The position numbers and the translations under genes were made by a program. 64,000 nt of DNA from Zoogloea oleivorans. GTDB taxonomy: Bacteria > Pseudomonadota > Gammaproteobacteria > Burkholderiales > Rhodocyclaceae. Under the pieces are notes generated by a model. It was given only the letters and a program-made list of their open reading frames with translations. It was not told the origin of the DNA and searched no databases. The DNA is taken from contig NZ_SDKK01000015.1 in NCBI RefSeq assembly GCF_008107625.1, positions 1 through 64,000 of the forward strand, read 5' to 3'. Shown here in pieces: positions 32,064 through 40,827 of this stretch; the first letter of the stretch is position 1, and each line of letters begins with the position of its first letter.

Positions 32064-32086
32064 GCGGGGGGGCAACCGCGCCCCCG
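32064..32086 (+). terminator. GC-rich hairpin between 31506 and 32112 genes
   Basis: CGGGGGGGC pairs with GCGCCCCCG around a four-base loop. There is no T-run after it, so it may be a processing or stabilising hairpin, or a weak attenuator, rather than a full terminator. The next gene starts 26 bp later and has no regulon promoter of its own. Confidence 0.4.
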
Positions 32087-32111
32087 TCCCCAGTCAGACA
32101 GGAGAATCGAC

Positions 32112-32462
32112 ATGGCCAGCACAAGCACATCACTCATCGGCACCAACGATCTGGGCGGCACCCTCGCCCGCTCGGTAGAGAACGCCAGCAACAGCCTTCA
32201 CGGGGCCATCGACCGGGCCTCGGGCGCCGCGCAGCCGGCCGTCGACCACCTCGCCACCGGTGCTCACCACGCAGTCGAAAGACTCGCTGGCAGCGCCGGC
32301 CGGGCGGCGGAAACGATGGACACCAAGGGTCGCCAGCTGCTGGATGCCAAATCGCGCTTTGCCGAAAGCTGCAGCGCCCACATCCGCAACAAGCCGGTCG
32401 CCGCGCTGGGCATCGCCGTCGGAGCCGGACTGCTGATCAGCTGGTTGCTGCGTTCGCGCTAA
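32112..32462 (+). CDS. DUF883-like membrane-anchored protein
   Basis: This 116-residue protein has an N-terminal serine/alanine/histidine-rich region and ends RNKPVAALGIAVGAGLLISWLLRSR, the DUF883-type anchor (compare HKNPWQVLGGAAVLGFLIGFLVSRR at 21573). A CGxHIR-like SAHIRNKP precedes the anchor. By analogy with YqjD/ElaB it could sit on the inner membrane through a single C-terminal helix. It appears co-transcribed with the repeat protein at 31506, across a hairpin. The ribosome binding site is AGGAGA. Confidence 0.75.
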   Translation: MASTSTSLIGTNDLGGTLARSVENASNSLHGAIDRASGAAQPAVDHLATGAHHAVERLAGSAGRAAETMDTKGRQLLDAKSRFAESCSAHIRNKPVAALGIAVGAGLLISWLLRSR

Positions 32463-32590
32463 AAACCCATCCGGTTTCGGGCGCGCAAATAATCCCGCAG
32501 CGTGTATCAATGAAGCGGAGAATCCTTGCCTCCCGCCCGCCTCGAAGCCGGCCCCCGACAATCAAGAACCACAACACAATGGGATGAAGC

Positions 32591-35179
32591 ATGGCCAAAG
32601 GACGCAGCGTCACGGTAACGAAGGACGTGACGAGCCCTGACCAAGTGGCCTGCCCCACCAGGCCCCAAAACCGGGATACCGACTTTCCCATCGTCGGCAT
32701 CGGCTGCTCCGCCGGCGGCCTCGAAGCCCTCGACGCCCTGCTGGCCCACGTACCTGCCGACAGCGGCATGGCCTTCATCATCGTCCAGCACCTCGACCCG
32801 CACCACGACAGCAACCTGCCCCAGCTGCTCCAGCGCGGCACCCCGATGCCGGTGGTCGAGGCCGGCGAGCAGATGCCGGTGCAGCCAAACTGCGTTTACG
32901 TCATCCCGCCGAACAAGGACCTGTCCCTGCTCAACGGCATCCTGCACCTGCTTGACCCGGCCGAAAAGCGCGGCCTGCGCCTGCCCATCGACTTTTTTCT
33001 GCGCAGCCTGGCCGACGACCGGCATAACCGGGCGATTGGCGTAGTGCTGTCGGGCATGGGCTCCGATGGCATGCTCGGCCTCGGCGCGATCAAGGAAAAA
33101 GGCGGCCTGACCCTCGCCCAGGACCCGGCCGGCGCCAAGGCAGACAGCATGCCCAGCAGCGCCATCAAGGCCGGCGTCGTCGACATCGTGGCCCCCGCCG
33201 AAGAAGTGGTGGAGCGCATCGCCGCCTACCTCCGGCATGCCCCGCCAGGCCACAAGGCTGACGCGCTCCCCGGTGTCGGCGAACAAAGCGACCTTGAGCG
33301 GATCATCGTGCTGCTGCGCAGCCGCACGGGCAACGATCTGTCCCTGTACAAGCCGAGCACCCTGTACCGGCGCATCGAGCGGCGCATCGCCCTGCTGCAG
33401 ATCAGCGGCATCGCCAGTTACGTGGCCTACCTGCGTGACAACCCGCAGGAGCTCGACCTGCTCTTCAAGGAAGTACTGATCGGCGTCACTAATTTCTTCC
33501 GCGACCCTTCGGTGTGGGAATTCCTCCGCGACACGGCCATTCCGGCCCTGCTCGCCCGCCACCCCGAGGGCAAGGCCCTGCGCGCCTGGGTGCCAGCCTG
33601 CTCGTCCGGCGAAGAAGCCTACTCGCTGGCCATCGTCTTCCGGGAAGTGCTCGAACAGCTCAAGCCCGAGGGGCATTTCTCGCTGCAGATCTACGCCACC
33701 GACCTCGACGTGGACGCCATCGACAAGGCCCGCCAGGCCTGCTATCCGGCGAACATCGCCAGCGATGTCAACCCGGAACGGCTGGCCCGCCATTTCGTGG
33801 CCGAAGAAAGCGGCTACCGGGTGAACCGGGACATTCGCGAAATGGTCATCTTCGCGCCGCAAAACATCGTCTCCGATCCGCCGTTCACCCGGCTCGACAT
33901 CCTGTCATGCCGCAACCTGCTGATCTACTTCGGCCCCGACCTGCAGAAGAAGATCCTGCCGTTGTTTCACTATGCCCTGAGCCCTGAAGGCATCCTGGTG
34001 CTCGGCAGTGCCGAAACCGTCGGCGGTTTTGTCGACCTGTTCACCCCCCTCGACAAGAAAACCCACATTTTCCAGCGCATTGATCGCCTGTCCGGCTCGT
34101 CCTGGCTGGACCTCCCGGCGCGAGCGCCTTCCACGCCCCAGATGGTGGTCGATGGCGAACGCCCCGACTACCGCGACAGCATCGAACACCAGACCAACCA
34201 GCTCATCCAGCAGAACTATTCGCCGGCCGCCGTGCTGGTCAATGGCGACGGCGACATCCTCTACATCAGCGGGCGCATCGGCAAATACCTGGAGCCCCCC
34301 GCCGGCAAGGTGAACATCAACATCCATGCAATGGCCCGCGACGGCCTGCGCGAGGCGCTGACCGGCGTCATTCGCAACGCCCTGCACCAGCCACAGCCCA
34401 TCCATCTGAACGGCCTCCAGATAGACACCGAAAGGGGCATGCAAACGGTCAATGTCACCGTGCAGGGCATCGACAAGCCAGACGCCCTGCGCAACCGGGT
34501 ACTCGTCGTGTTCAACGACCAGAAAGCCTCGGCCGGGCGTCGCAAACCCCGCCACAGCGTGGCCTCCGACCGGGAGAACGCCCTGGCCCTGGAGCTGGCC
34601 CAGACCCGCGACACCCTGCGCATCAACCAGGAAGAAATGCAGGCCTCTCTCGAAGAGGTCAAGTCGGCCAATGAGGAACTGCAAGTCACCAACGAGGAAC
34701 TCACCACCTCGAAGGAAGAACTGCAATCCATGAACGAAGAGCTGCAAACCATCAATGCCGAGCTGCAATCCAAGGTGGACGACCTCACCTGGGCGCGCAA
34801 CGACATGACGAACCTGCTCAACAGCACGGAAATCGCCACCATCTTTCTCGACAACGAGATGAAGCTGCGGCGCTACACCACCCACGCCACCCACTTGTTC
34901 AAGTTCATTCCGGGGGATGTCGGTCGCTCCCTCTCCGACATCGTCACCGACCTCGACTACCCCGGCCTGCAGGACGACGCGATCGCCGTGCTGACCACCC
35001 TGATCTTCAGCGAGAAGCAGGTGTGCACCGAAGACGGACGCTGGTTCCGGGTGCGCATCATGCCCTACCGCACCCAGGACAACGTGATCGACGGCGTGGT
35101 GCTCACCTTCATCGACATTACCGGCATCAAGCAGCTTGAAGCCCGCCTGCGCAAAAGGGAGACGCGCCGTGAGCACTGA
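32591..35179 (+). CDS. CheB-CheR-PAS fusion protein
   Basis: This 862-residue fusion begins with a CheB methylesterase domain ([47 protein letters not shown], which supply the Ser-His-Asp triad) at about residues 35-215. A CheR methyltransferase domain follows at about 230-490 with [17 protein letters not shown] and [18 protein letters not shown] long glutamate-rich coiled coil ([33 protein letters not shown]) leads into a C-terminal PAS_10-type domain. Such fusions occur away from chemotaxis operons and act in stress or envelope signalling. No receptor, CheA or CheW is present. The downstream kinase start overlaps its end. Confidence 0.9.
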   Translation: MAKGRSVTVTKDVTSPDQVACPTRPQNRDTDFPIVGIGCSAGGLEALDALLAHVPADSGMAFIIVQHLDPHHDSNLPQLLQRGTPMPVVEAGEQMPVQPNCVYVIPPNKDLSLLNGILHLLDPAEKRGLRLPIDFFLRSLADDRHNRAIGVVLSGMGSDGMLGLGAIKEKGGLTLAQDPAGAKADSMPSSAIKAGVVDIVAPAEEVVERIAAYLRHAPPGHKADALPGVGEQSDLERIIVLLRSRTGNDLSLYKPSTLYRRIERRIALLQISGIASYVAYLRDNPQELDLLFKEVLIGVTNFFRDPSVWEFLRDTAIPALLARHPEGKALRAWVPACSSGEEAYSLAIVFREVLEQLKPEGHFSLQIYATDLDVDAIDKARQACYPANIASDVNPERLARHFVAEESGYRVNRDIREMVIFAPQNIVSDPPFTRLDILSCRNLLIYFGPDLQKKILPLFHYALSPEGILVLGSAETVGGFVDLFTPLDKKTHIFQRIDRLSGSSWLDLPARAPSTPQMVVDGERPDYRDSIEHQTNQLIQQNYSPAAVLVNGDGDILYISGRIGKYLEPPAGKVNINIHAMARDGLREALTGVIRNALHQPQPIHLNGLQIDTERGMQTVNVTVQGIDKPDALRNRVLVVFNDQKASAGRRKPRHSVASDRENALALELAQTRDTLRINQEEMQASLEEVKSANEELQVTNEELTTSKEELQSMNEELQTINAELQSKVDDLTWARNDMTNLLNSTEIATIFLDNEMKLRRYTTHATHLFKFIPGDVGRSLSDIVTDLDYPGLQDDAIAVLTTLIFSEKQVCTEDGRWFRVRIMPYRTQDNVIDGVVLTFIDITGIKQLEARLRKRETRREH

Positions 35180-36617
35180 ACCGCTACCCGGCCAGAAAAT
35201 CGCCGCCAGACTGCGCCGGAACGCCGAGGCGCGCCTCGTGCAGGAACAGCGGTCGTCCACCTGTCCGGATGAAATCGATGCGCTGCGGCTGATGCACGAA
35301 CTCCAGGTTCATCAGATCGAGCTGGAGATGCAGAACGAAGAGTTGCGCGCCGCCCGCGACGATGCCGACAAGGCCCGCGAGGAACTGAGCGTCCTCAATG
35401 CACGGCTCGAAGAACTGGTGGCCATACGTACCGCCGAACTGCTGGCGGCCCGCGATGCCGCCCAGGCTGCCGACCGCGCCAAGAGCAGCTTCCTCGCCAA
35501 CATGAGCCATGAAATCCGGACGCCGATGAACGGCATCCTGGGTATGGCGCACCTGCTGCGCCGCAGCGGCGTCACCCCGAAGCAGGCGGAACAGCTCGAC
35601 AAGATCGAGCTTGCCGGCCACCACCTGATGGAAATCATCAGCAACATCCTCGACTTCTCCAAGATCGAAGCCGGCAAGCTCCTGCTCGAACACATCGACT
35701 TCGATCTGCACGAGTTGATCGACAACACGCTGGCCATCGTCGCCGACAGTGCCGCAGCCAAGGGGCTGCAACTCAGCGCCGACCTGACGGGGGTACCGGC
35801 GCTGCTGTGCGGCGACCCCACGCGCCTGTCGCAGGCCCTGCTCAACTACCTGGGCAACGCGATCAAGTTCACCCGCACGGGCAGTGTCACCCTCAGAGCG
35901 CGCCTGCGCGCAGAAACCGACGACGGCTACCTGCTGCATTTTGCCGTCATCGACACCGGCATCGGCATGACGCCGGAACAGCAAGGGAAACTCTTCGAAG
36001 CCTTTACGCAGGCCGACAGCTCATCCACCCGTCAATTCGGCGGCACCGGGCTGGGTCTGGCGATCACCCGGCGCATCGTCCAGTTGATGGGCGGCGAAAC
36101 GGGGGTGCGCAGCACACCGGGTGAAGGCAGCAACTTCTGGCTGACCGTACGCCTCGACAAGGGCCTGCCGATCACCAGCGACGCCCTGCCGGAAAGCGCC
36201 GAGCAGATCCTCCAGCGCGACTATCAAGGCACCCGGATCCTCGTCGCCGACGACGACCCGATCAACCTGGAAGTGGTGCAAATGCTGCTGACGGACATCG
36301 GCCTCGCGGTCGACACGGCGGCCAATGGCCTCGAAGCCATCGACAAGGCCGGCGCCAGCCCTTACGCGCTGATCCTGATGGACTTGCAGATGCCGAAACT
36401 GGGCGGACTCGAAGCGACGCGGGCGATCCGGAAACTGGCCGGACGCCGCCTGACCCCGATTGTGGCGATGACCGCCAGCGCCTTCGCCCCGGAACGGGAG
36501 CGCTGCCTCACCGCCGGGATGAACGATTTCATCGCCAAGCCGGTGAGCCTGGAAAACCTGTTCGGAACGCTCCTGCACTGGCTGGCCCGACAGCCGCCTC
36601 AAGACCCGCAGGACTAA
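35169..36617 (+). CDS. Hybrid histidine kinase with receiver domain
   Basis: This 482-residue kinase overlaps the CheB-CheR gene by 11 bases; GTG at 35169 follows GGGAG at suitable spacing. It lacks a PAS domain. Its N-terminus holds [33 protein letters not shown], a coiled-coil module also present in the nearby Crp-PAS regulator. HisKA has the phospho-His in [11 protein letters not shown] near residue 114, HATPase has [14 protein letters not shown], and the C-terminal receiver has the phospho-Asp in [12 protein letters not shown] near residue 404. With the upstream fusion it probably forms a two-protein signalling unit with no dedicated output regulator. Confidence 0.88.
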   Translation: MSTEPLPGQKIAARLRRNAEARLVQEQRSSTCPDEIDALRLMHELQVHQIELEMQNEELRAARDDADKAREELSVLNARLEELVAIRTAELLAARDAAQAADRAKSSFLANMSHEIRTPMNGILGMAHLLRRSGVTPKQAEQLDKIELAGHHLMEIISNILDFSKIEAGKLLLEHIDFDLHELIDNTLAIVADSAAAKGLQLSADLTGVPALLCGDPTRLSQALLNYLGNAIKFTRTGSVTLRARLRAETDDGYLLHFAVIDTGIGMTPEQQGKLFEAFTQADSSSTRQFGGTGLGLAITRRIVQLMGGETGVRSTPGEGSNFWLTVRLDKGLPITSDALPESAEQILQRDYQGTRILVADDDPINLEVVQMLLTDIGLAVDTAANGLEAIDKAGASPYALILMDLQMPKLGGLEATRAIRKLAGRRLTPIVAMTASAFAPERERCLTAGMNDFIAKPVSLENLFGTLLHWLARQPPQDPQD

Positions 36618-36630
36618 GGGCGCGGTGCGC

Positions 36631-36951
36631 TCAGACGCCCCACACCACCGCCTCGCCGGCATCCTCACTGCGTTGCAGCATCTCGATGAAGGGCGCCACC
36701 CGCTGGCGCAGGGTGACATGGTCAACCTGCTCTTCCGATTCCGGCAGCCCGCCGTCCTGGGGCTCCCCGCGGGCGGCCTCCTCTTGGGCGTCGACCTCGG
36801 CATCGAGCGCCGCCATGGCATCCGGAATCTGGGCCACCGTAATGATGCCCTGGGGCGTGAGTTCCTTGCCGATGATGGTGAGCATCTGGGCCCCGCTCTT
36901 CTCGAGCATCACGAGATTGGCAGTGGCCGGGGATTTGAAGGTGTAAAGCAT
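36631..36951 (-). CDS. DUF1840 family protein
   Basis: This 106-residue protein begins MLYTFKSPATANLVMLEKSGAQMLTIIGKELTPQGIITVAQIPDAMAAL, the conserved DUF1840 opening, and ends with a helical segment HVTLRQRVAPFIEMLQRSEDAGEAVVWGV. The family is common in betaproteobacteria and its function is unknown. It lies 56 bp downstream of the Crp-PAS gene on the same strand, so the two probably share a transcript. It is convergent with the hybrid kinase, 13 bp apart. Confidence 0.88.
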   Translation of the reverse strand: MLYTFKSPATANLVMLEKSGAQMLTIIGKELTPQGIITVAQIPDAMAALDAEVDAQEEAARGEPQDGGLPESEEQVDHVTLRQRVAPFIEMLQRSEDAGEAVVWGV

Positions 36952-37007
36952 GATCTTTGTTCTCCTTGGAACGGGGTGTAACGAAGCACCGGCGGAATGC
37001 CGGGCCC

Positions 37008-38348
37008 TCAGACGTTGCCAGGCGGCGGGTCGGGAAAGCGGGCTGACGGCAGCGCATCGCCAACCCTGCTGTTCATCTTCCGGGTGATATCCATCACCAC
37101 CATACGGCACTCCCGGCCACCTTCGTCCACAACGGCCTCGATCCGTACCAGTGCCCCGGGGCGCTGCTCGGTGGCCATCAGCCGGATCTCGCATTGTTTT
37201 CTGGCCTTGCCGCTCAACACATCCTCCAGAAACGCATTGAATTCCGGCAGGGATTCCGGTTTGACGGAAGCGGCAAACCGCGAGCGACCCATTTGCGAAC
37301 GCTTGATGCCGAGCAGGATGGCCCCCGCCAGGTTGATCTGCAGGATAGTCCCCTGCGCATCCAGGGTGAAATAGCCCACCGGCGCAAAGTCGTAGATGTC
37401 GGCGTATTTCTCGCGCAGGGTGTCGGCTTCATCGTAGGCGTTGCGGAGTTCCTCGTTGTGCATCTCCAGTTCGATCTGGTGCACCTGCAGCTCGTGCAGC
37501 AGACGCGCCGTGTCCCACTGGCTGACCGGGGCGCTCGGCGCCACGGACTGCGCCTGCAGCAGGCGGGTCTCGGCACGCTGGCGCAGGGTTGCCGGATTCG
37601 GGCGAGCGCGCTGCTGCCGGGACGGGAGGATTTCCAGCAGGTGAAAAAGCCGCTCGTACTCGGCCTTGACCACCCCGTAGCATTCGCACACCCGCCCTTC
37701 CAGGCCGGGGCGATCAGTCACCGTGATGTTGCCCCGGCGATACTGGATCAGGCCTGCCGCCTGCAGTTTGCCAGCCGCCTCGGTGACGGCCTCGCGGCGC
37801 ACCCCGAGCATGTTGGAGATCCCTTCCTGGGTCACATGGAGCTGATTGCCGGACATCTGGTCGAGGCTCAGCAGCAGCCAGCGGCACAACTGCTGATCGA
37901 CCGAGTGATGACGGTTGCACACCACACTCTGGGCCATCTGGGTCATCAGGGCCTGGGTGTAGCACAGGGCCAGGCGGCGCAAACTGCCGCCCTGATCGAG
38001 TTCCCAGCACATCACTTCGGCACGCAAGCGGTAGGCACTGCCGGCACTTTGCACGATGACATTGTAATTGGTCGTCTCGCCGCCGAGCACCAGCGGGATT
38101 CCGACCAGGCCATCATTGCCGGTCATCGCCAGCTCGGCCGACGAGCCGTTCTCGGTCGTCGAAATCAGCGAAAAGATGCAGGTGGTAGGGAAATAGACGA
38201 AAACCAGGCTGTCGCCGGATTCGAAAAGCGTCTGCCCCTCGGGCAGGCTGACAAGCTCCAGATCATCCGCCAGCCGGGCATATTCCTCAGGAGACAGGGC
38301 CGCCAGAATGCGGTTTTGTCGGGGACTATCGGGGATTGAGCTGGGCAT
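37008..38348 (-). CDS. Crp/Fnr regulator fused to a C-terminal PAS domain
   Basis: This 446-residue protein starts with a cyclic-nucleotide-binding-type beta roll (about residues 20-145; SLPEGQTLFESGD, YFPTTCIFSLI). A Crp-type winged helix follows, with HVTQEGISNMLGVRREAVTEAAGKLQAAGLI near 170-195 and ITVTDRPGLE. The recognition helix has VRREAVTE where E. coli CRP has CSRETVGR, so the Arg-Glu pair is kept and the later Arg is replaced. A linker with [37 protein letters not shown] leads into a PAS domain (FAPVGYFTLDAQGTILQINLAGAILLG) at about 315-425. A PAS after the DNA-binding domain is unusual. I infer that it controls the GTGYG-N4-CRCAC promoters around it. Confidence 0.88.
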   Translation of the reverse strand: MPSSIPDSPRQNRILAALSPEEYARLADDLELVSLPEGQTLFESGDSLVFVYFPTTCIFSLISTTENGSSAELAMTGNDGLVGIPLVLGGETTNYNVIVQSAGSAYRLRAEVMCWELDQGGSLRRLALCYTQALMTQMAQSVVCNRHHSVDQQLCRWLLLSLDQMSGNQLHVTQEGISNMLGVRREAVTEAAGKLQAAGLIQYRRGNITVTDRPGLEGRVCECYGVVKAEYERLFHLLEILPSRQQRARPNPATLRQRAETRLLQAQSVAPSAPVSQWDTARLLHELQVHQIELEMHNEELRNAYDEADTLREKYADIYDFAPVGYFTLDAQGTILQINLAGAILLGIKRSQMGRSRFAASVKPESLPEFNAFLEDVLSGKARKQCEIRLMATEQRPGALVRIEAVVDEGGRECRMVVMDITRKMNSRVGDALPSARFPDPPPGNV

Positions 38349-38416
38349 CTATGTACCTTGGGTCATGCAGAAAGTCGTAATGAAGTCACCGCGCGTCGTT
38401 TTGTTTTGTACAAGAC

Positions 38417-38458
38417 AGCATAGGCCGAAAACAGGCACAGCTTTGTGTGCTATCCAAC
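38417..38458 (-). promoter_or_regulatory. Possible autoregulatory promoter of the Crp-PAS gene
   Basis: On the minus strand GTTGG-ATAG-CACAC (38458-38445) is centred 29.5 bp before TATGCT (38422-38417). Only one half site is good. Inferred transcription starts about 62 bp before the Crp-PAS ATG. A TTGTACAA palindrome (38406-38413) overlaps the inferred start. Confidence 0.4.
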
Positions 38459-38526
38459 ATATAAAACAGGCCGTTTCATGCTAGGCATCCTGATACTCAC
38501 CCATGGCGGGCATTCGTGTGCCCTAT

Positions 38527-38569
38527 GTGGGGTGCAGCACAGACCACCACGCCACCTCCACCGCATCCT
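38527..38569 (+). promoter_or_regulatory. Regulon promoter of the small lipoprotein gene
   Basis: GTGGG-GTGC-AGCAC followed by AGAC (38527-38544) is centred 30.5 bp before CATCCT (38564-38569). The CATCCTGCAA context matches the promoter at 31439. The half sites are weaker than at most other copies. Confidence 0.45.
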
Positions 38570-38621
38570 GCAAAGACAGGATTTCCCGCCTGCTGAATCC
38601 TTTCGACAAAGAGGCATCACC

Positions 38622-38822
38622 ATGAAAACGCCCCACAAGCTGGCAGCCATTCTGGCGGCCGTGGCAACACTGCCCGGGTTAACTGCCTGCAGCGGAATGT
38701 CCACACGGGGCCGCAGCACGGGGGCCGGCGCAACCGTTGACCGCGGCACGAGCAGCGGCACGGAAAGCGGGGCAACGGCGGGTGGGGGGATCGGCAAGCA
38801 GGCAGACAAGCCCGGCCGCTGA
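38622..38822 (+). CDS. Small glycine/serine-rich lipoprotein
   Basis: This 66-residue protein has a lipoprotein signal (HKLAAILAAVATLPGLTAC, lipobox LTAC) and a short mature part rich in Gly, Ser, Thr and Arg with no predicted fold. I do not recognise a family. It has its own regulon-type promoter and a terminator just after the stop, so it is a monocistronic stress gene by inference. The aspartate-free residues after the lipid Cys (SGM) suggest outer-membrane targeting. Confidence 0.7.
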   Translation: MKTPHKLAAILAAVATLPGLTACSGMSTRGRSTGAGATVDRGTSSGTESGATAGGGIGKQADKPGR

Positions 38823-38848
38823 GCTGGCGGCAAGGCATTCGGTCGATG

Positions 38849-38880
38849 ACGGGGACGTGACTTTGTCCGCCCCCGTTTTG
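38849..38880. terminator. Rho-independent terminator
   Basis: ACGGGGAC pairs with GTCCGCCCCCGT around GTGACTTT, followed by TTTTGTTG. It ends the small lipoprotein transcript and lies just before the stop of the convergent glycine-zipper gene. Confidence 0.75.
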
Positions 38881-38885
38881 TTGTG

Positions 38886-39428
38886 TCAGTTCGATTCCGT
38901 ACTGACTTCGTCGCGGCCGCGGAAGGACGCTTCGACAATGTTGCGGGCCAGCGTCTGATCGGCAAGATTATGGGTGCGCACCAGCAGCACCGTATTGCCC
39001 GCCTTGACGGCATCCTTCACCAGCTCCGAAAAGCGCCCTTCCTTGCGCCCGGCGCCGACCGCCGCACCGACGATGCCGCCGATGCCGGCGAACCAGCCGA
39101 GCATGGCCAGCGGTGCCACCACCGGGCTGGCCACAAAAAGCGTGATGCCGGAAGCCACGATGGCCAGCGTCCCGAGGGCCCCGACGCCGGTGCCCACCAC
39201 GGTGCCGATGCTGCCATCCACCAGCACGTCCTTGAGCACGTCATCGCTGACCTCCTCGGCGGGCTGCGACGGGGCTTCCTGGAAGATGCGGATTTCTCCG
39301 GCCGCAATGCCGCGCTCCATCAAAACCTGGCGCACGCCTGCGGCCTCCTCCCGGCTCGGATAGACCGCCGACACCGTGTGGATCTCTGAGCTGAAAAGGG
39401 GAGTATTTTCTTCGATTGATGTGTTCAT
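38886..39428 (-). CDS. Glycine-zipper membrane-associated stress protein
   Basis: This 180-residue protein has an N-terminal alpha/beta part (EIHTVSAVYPSREEAAGVRQVLMERGIAAGEIRIF) resembling general-stress/DUF1269-type modules. A central hydrophobic stretch rich in GxxxG follows (GSIGTVVGTGVGALGTLAIVASGITLF and AMLGWFAGIGGIVGAAVGAG). The C-terminal part (NTVLLVRTHNLADQTLARNIVE) folds back as a second alpha/beta strand-helix. It resembles proteins that insert a glycine-zipper hairpin in the membrane. The precise family is uncertain. It lies 67 bp downstream of the flavin reductase gene and probably shares its transcript. Confidence 0.7.
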   Translation of the reverse strand: MNTSIEENTPLFSSEIHTVSAVYPSREEAAGVRQVLMERGIAAGEIRIFQEAPSQPAEEVSDDVLKDVLVDGSIGTVVGTGVGALGTLAIVASGITLFVASPVVAPLAMLGWFAGIGGIVGAAVGAGRKEGRFSELVKDAVKAGNTVLLVRTHNLADQTLARNIVEASFRGRDEVSTESN

Positions 39429-39471
39429 GATGAGCTCCGGTAATGGGGTAAACGAGCGCAGGAGCTGCATT

Positions 39472-39490
39472 GCCGAACGGAAGTCCGACC
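39472..39490. repeat. Decayed REP arm
   Basis: GCCGAACGGAAGTCCGACC is a degenerate version of the REP palindrome core, located between the flavin reductase stop and the glycine-zipper gene. It is the only trace of this repeat in the window beyond 12.1 kb. Confidence 0.5.
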
Positions 39491-39495
39491 TGCGC

Positions 39496-40401
39496 CTATT
39501 TCGGGCGAGGTGAATGCAGGCCGGCGTCGGCAGCAGTAAGGATGCCGGCACGCAGCCCGGCAACGGTGTGGGCCACGGCACGGGCCACATCGCCATGCAC
39601 GACCAGCCCGTACGCCCGGCCAGCCAGATGCTTGGGGTAGTTCCAGCCGGCCAGCTCCAGCGTCTTGGCCAGCTCGGCCTTCTTGCCCTGGGTGGTGGTC
39701 GGGTCCGGATTGCCGCCATCGGCACATACCAGCCGGTCGATCATCAGCTTGAGCACGCTTGGCGTCTGGTACCAGTACACCGGCGTGAAGATGATGACGC
39801 CGTGGGCGGCAGTCCATTTCTCGTAGATTTCGGCCATCCAGTCGTTGGTCTGGCGCGCTCCGTGGTTGGGATAGCAACTGCACGGCCAGTGACACAACGG
39901 CATGGCGGTGGACACGCAGGCCTTGCAGGGGTGAATGTGCAGGTCGTAGCTGGAGGTCAGCAGACTCAGGTCGAGCAGATCCACCTCGATACCTTCGGCC
40001 TCCAGAATCTCCCGCGCCCACTGGGTCATGCGGAAGGTCTTGGAGATCTCGCTGGCACAGCTGCCATCGTTGCGCGCGGCGCCACAGATCAGCAATACCC
40101 GCGAGCGGGTCGCCGGATTGCGCTGGGTTTTGTCGGCCAGCAGCAGGCGGTCGCGGGTGGCTTTCCACTCCACCGACAGCAGGTAGTCGGGGTCGGCAAA
40201 GCCGGGGCCGGCCTTTGCCGTCAGCGGCGCCTTGTGGCCGTGGCGGTAGTTGTCCCAGGCAACTTCTTCGACTTCAGCCAGCGCACTCTTGACCGCATCG
40301 AAGGCCGGATCGGCGTAGGCGCGCTGGAACTGCAGGTGAAACTCTGTGCGCCCGAGCTTGGCAGGCGCCTGGCCAAGGCGTGGCGTAGGGGTTTGCGGCA
40401 T
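39496..40401 (-). CDS. NAD(P)H-dependent FMN reductase/flavodoxin-like protein
   Basis: This 301-residue protein has an N-terminal extension of about 90 residues, then a flavodoxin-like fold. The fold has SRVLLICGAARNDGSCASEISKTFRM (phosphate-binding loop), DLLDLSLLTSSYDLHIHPCKACVSTAMPLCHWPCSCYPN, and GVIIFTPVYWYQTPSVLKLMIDRLVCADGG, typical of NADPH-dependent FMN reductases. The unusual cysteine cluster (CKACVSTAMPLCHWPCSC) may bind a metal or iron-sulfur centre, as in iron-sulfur flavoproteins; that is inference. ATG 40401 has GGAGG at good spacing. A regulon-like site lies upstream. Confidence 0.82.
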   Translation of the reverse strand: MPQTPTPRLGQAPAKLGRTEFHLQFQRAYADPAFDAVKSALAEVEEVAWDNYRHGHKAPLTAKAGPGFADPDYLLSVEWKATRDRLLLADKTQRNPATRSRVLLICGAARNDGSCASEISKTFRMTQWAREILEAEGIEVDLLDLSLLTSSYDLHIHPCKACVSTAMPLCHWPCSCYPNHGARQTNDWMAEIYEKWTAAHGVIIFTPVYWYQTPSVLKLMIDRLVCADGGNPDPTTTQGKKAELAKTLELAGWNYPKHLAGRAYGLVVHGDVARAVAHTVAGLRAGILTAADAGLHSPRPK

Positions 40402-40460
40402 GCAGCCTCCGTGGGATATCAGCCGCCAGGGGCCCGGCGGGAACGGCATCACGAGACACG

Positions 40461-40502
40461 ACATTCACATACACCGGCGCGCCCGTCAGTGCGCTGCCAG
40501 AC
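40461..40502 (-). promoter_or_regulatory. Possible regulon promoter of the flavin reductase gene
   Basis: The minus strand has GTCTG-GCAG-CGCAC followed by TGAC (40502-40485), centred 29.5 bp before GAATGT (40466-40461). The downstream half is perfect and the upstream half degenerate. It lies between cbpM and the reductase gene, which are co-directional. Confidence 0.45.
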
Positions 40503-40512
40503 ACAGTCCGCC

Positions 40513-40827
40513 CTAACCCAGCCGCGCCTGCAGCGCCTTCAGTTCGGCCCGTAGTTCACGGATCTGCTGCACCAGCGTGAGGGCCAGGGCGACGCCGTGG
40601 CGATCGAGCTGAAAGTCGTCGCGCAGACGCCGCGCCGTCTTCACGGTCAGCACGCAGCACAGCCCAAAGGCCGGCGGCCGCACAGCGTCATCGGCCGGGG
40701 CAATCAGGCCGATGCTGACCAGATCCTCGATCTCGTCGGTACTCAGGCCGGACACCTCGGCGAGGTATTCGATATGGCAGACCTGGCCGTCGTCCTGCCC
40801 TGCCGGTTCGGCAAATTGCGTGCTCAT
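40513..40827 (-). CDS. cbpM: Chaperone modulator CbpM
   Basis: This 104-residue MerR-like helical protein fits CbpM, the specific inhibitor of the CbpA J-domain protein. It has an N-terminal helix-turn-helix-like region ([28 protein letters not shown]), [40 protein letters not shown], and the expected length. Its ATG overlaps the cbpA stop by four bases, giving coupled production of chaperone and modulator. Confidence 0.9.
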   Translation of the reverse strand: MSTQFAEPAGQDDGQVCHIEYLAEVSGLSTDEIEDLVSIGLIAPADDAVRPPAFGLCCVLTVKTARRLRDDFQLDRHGVALALTLVQQIRELRAELKALQARLG

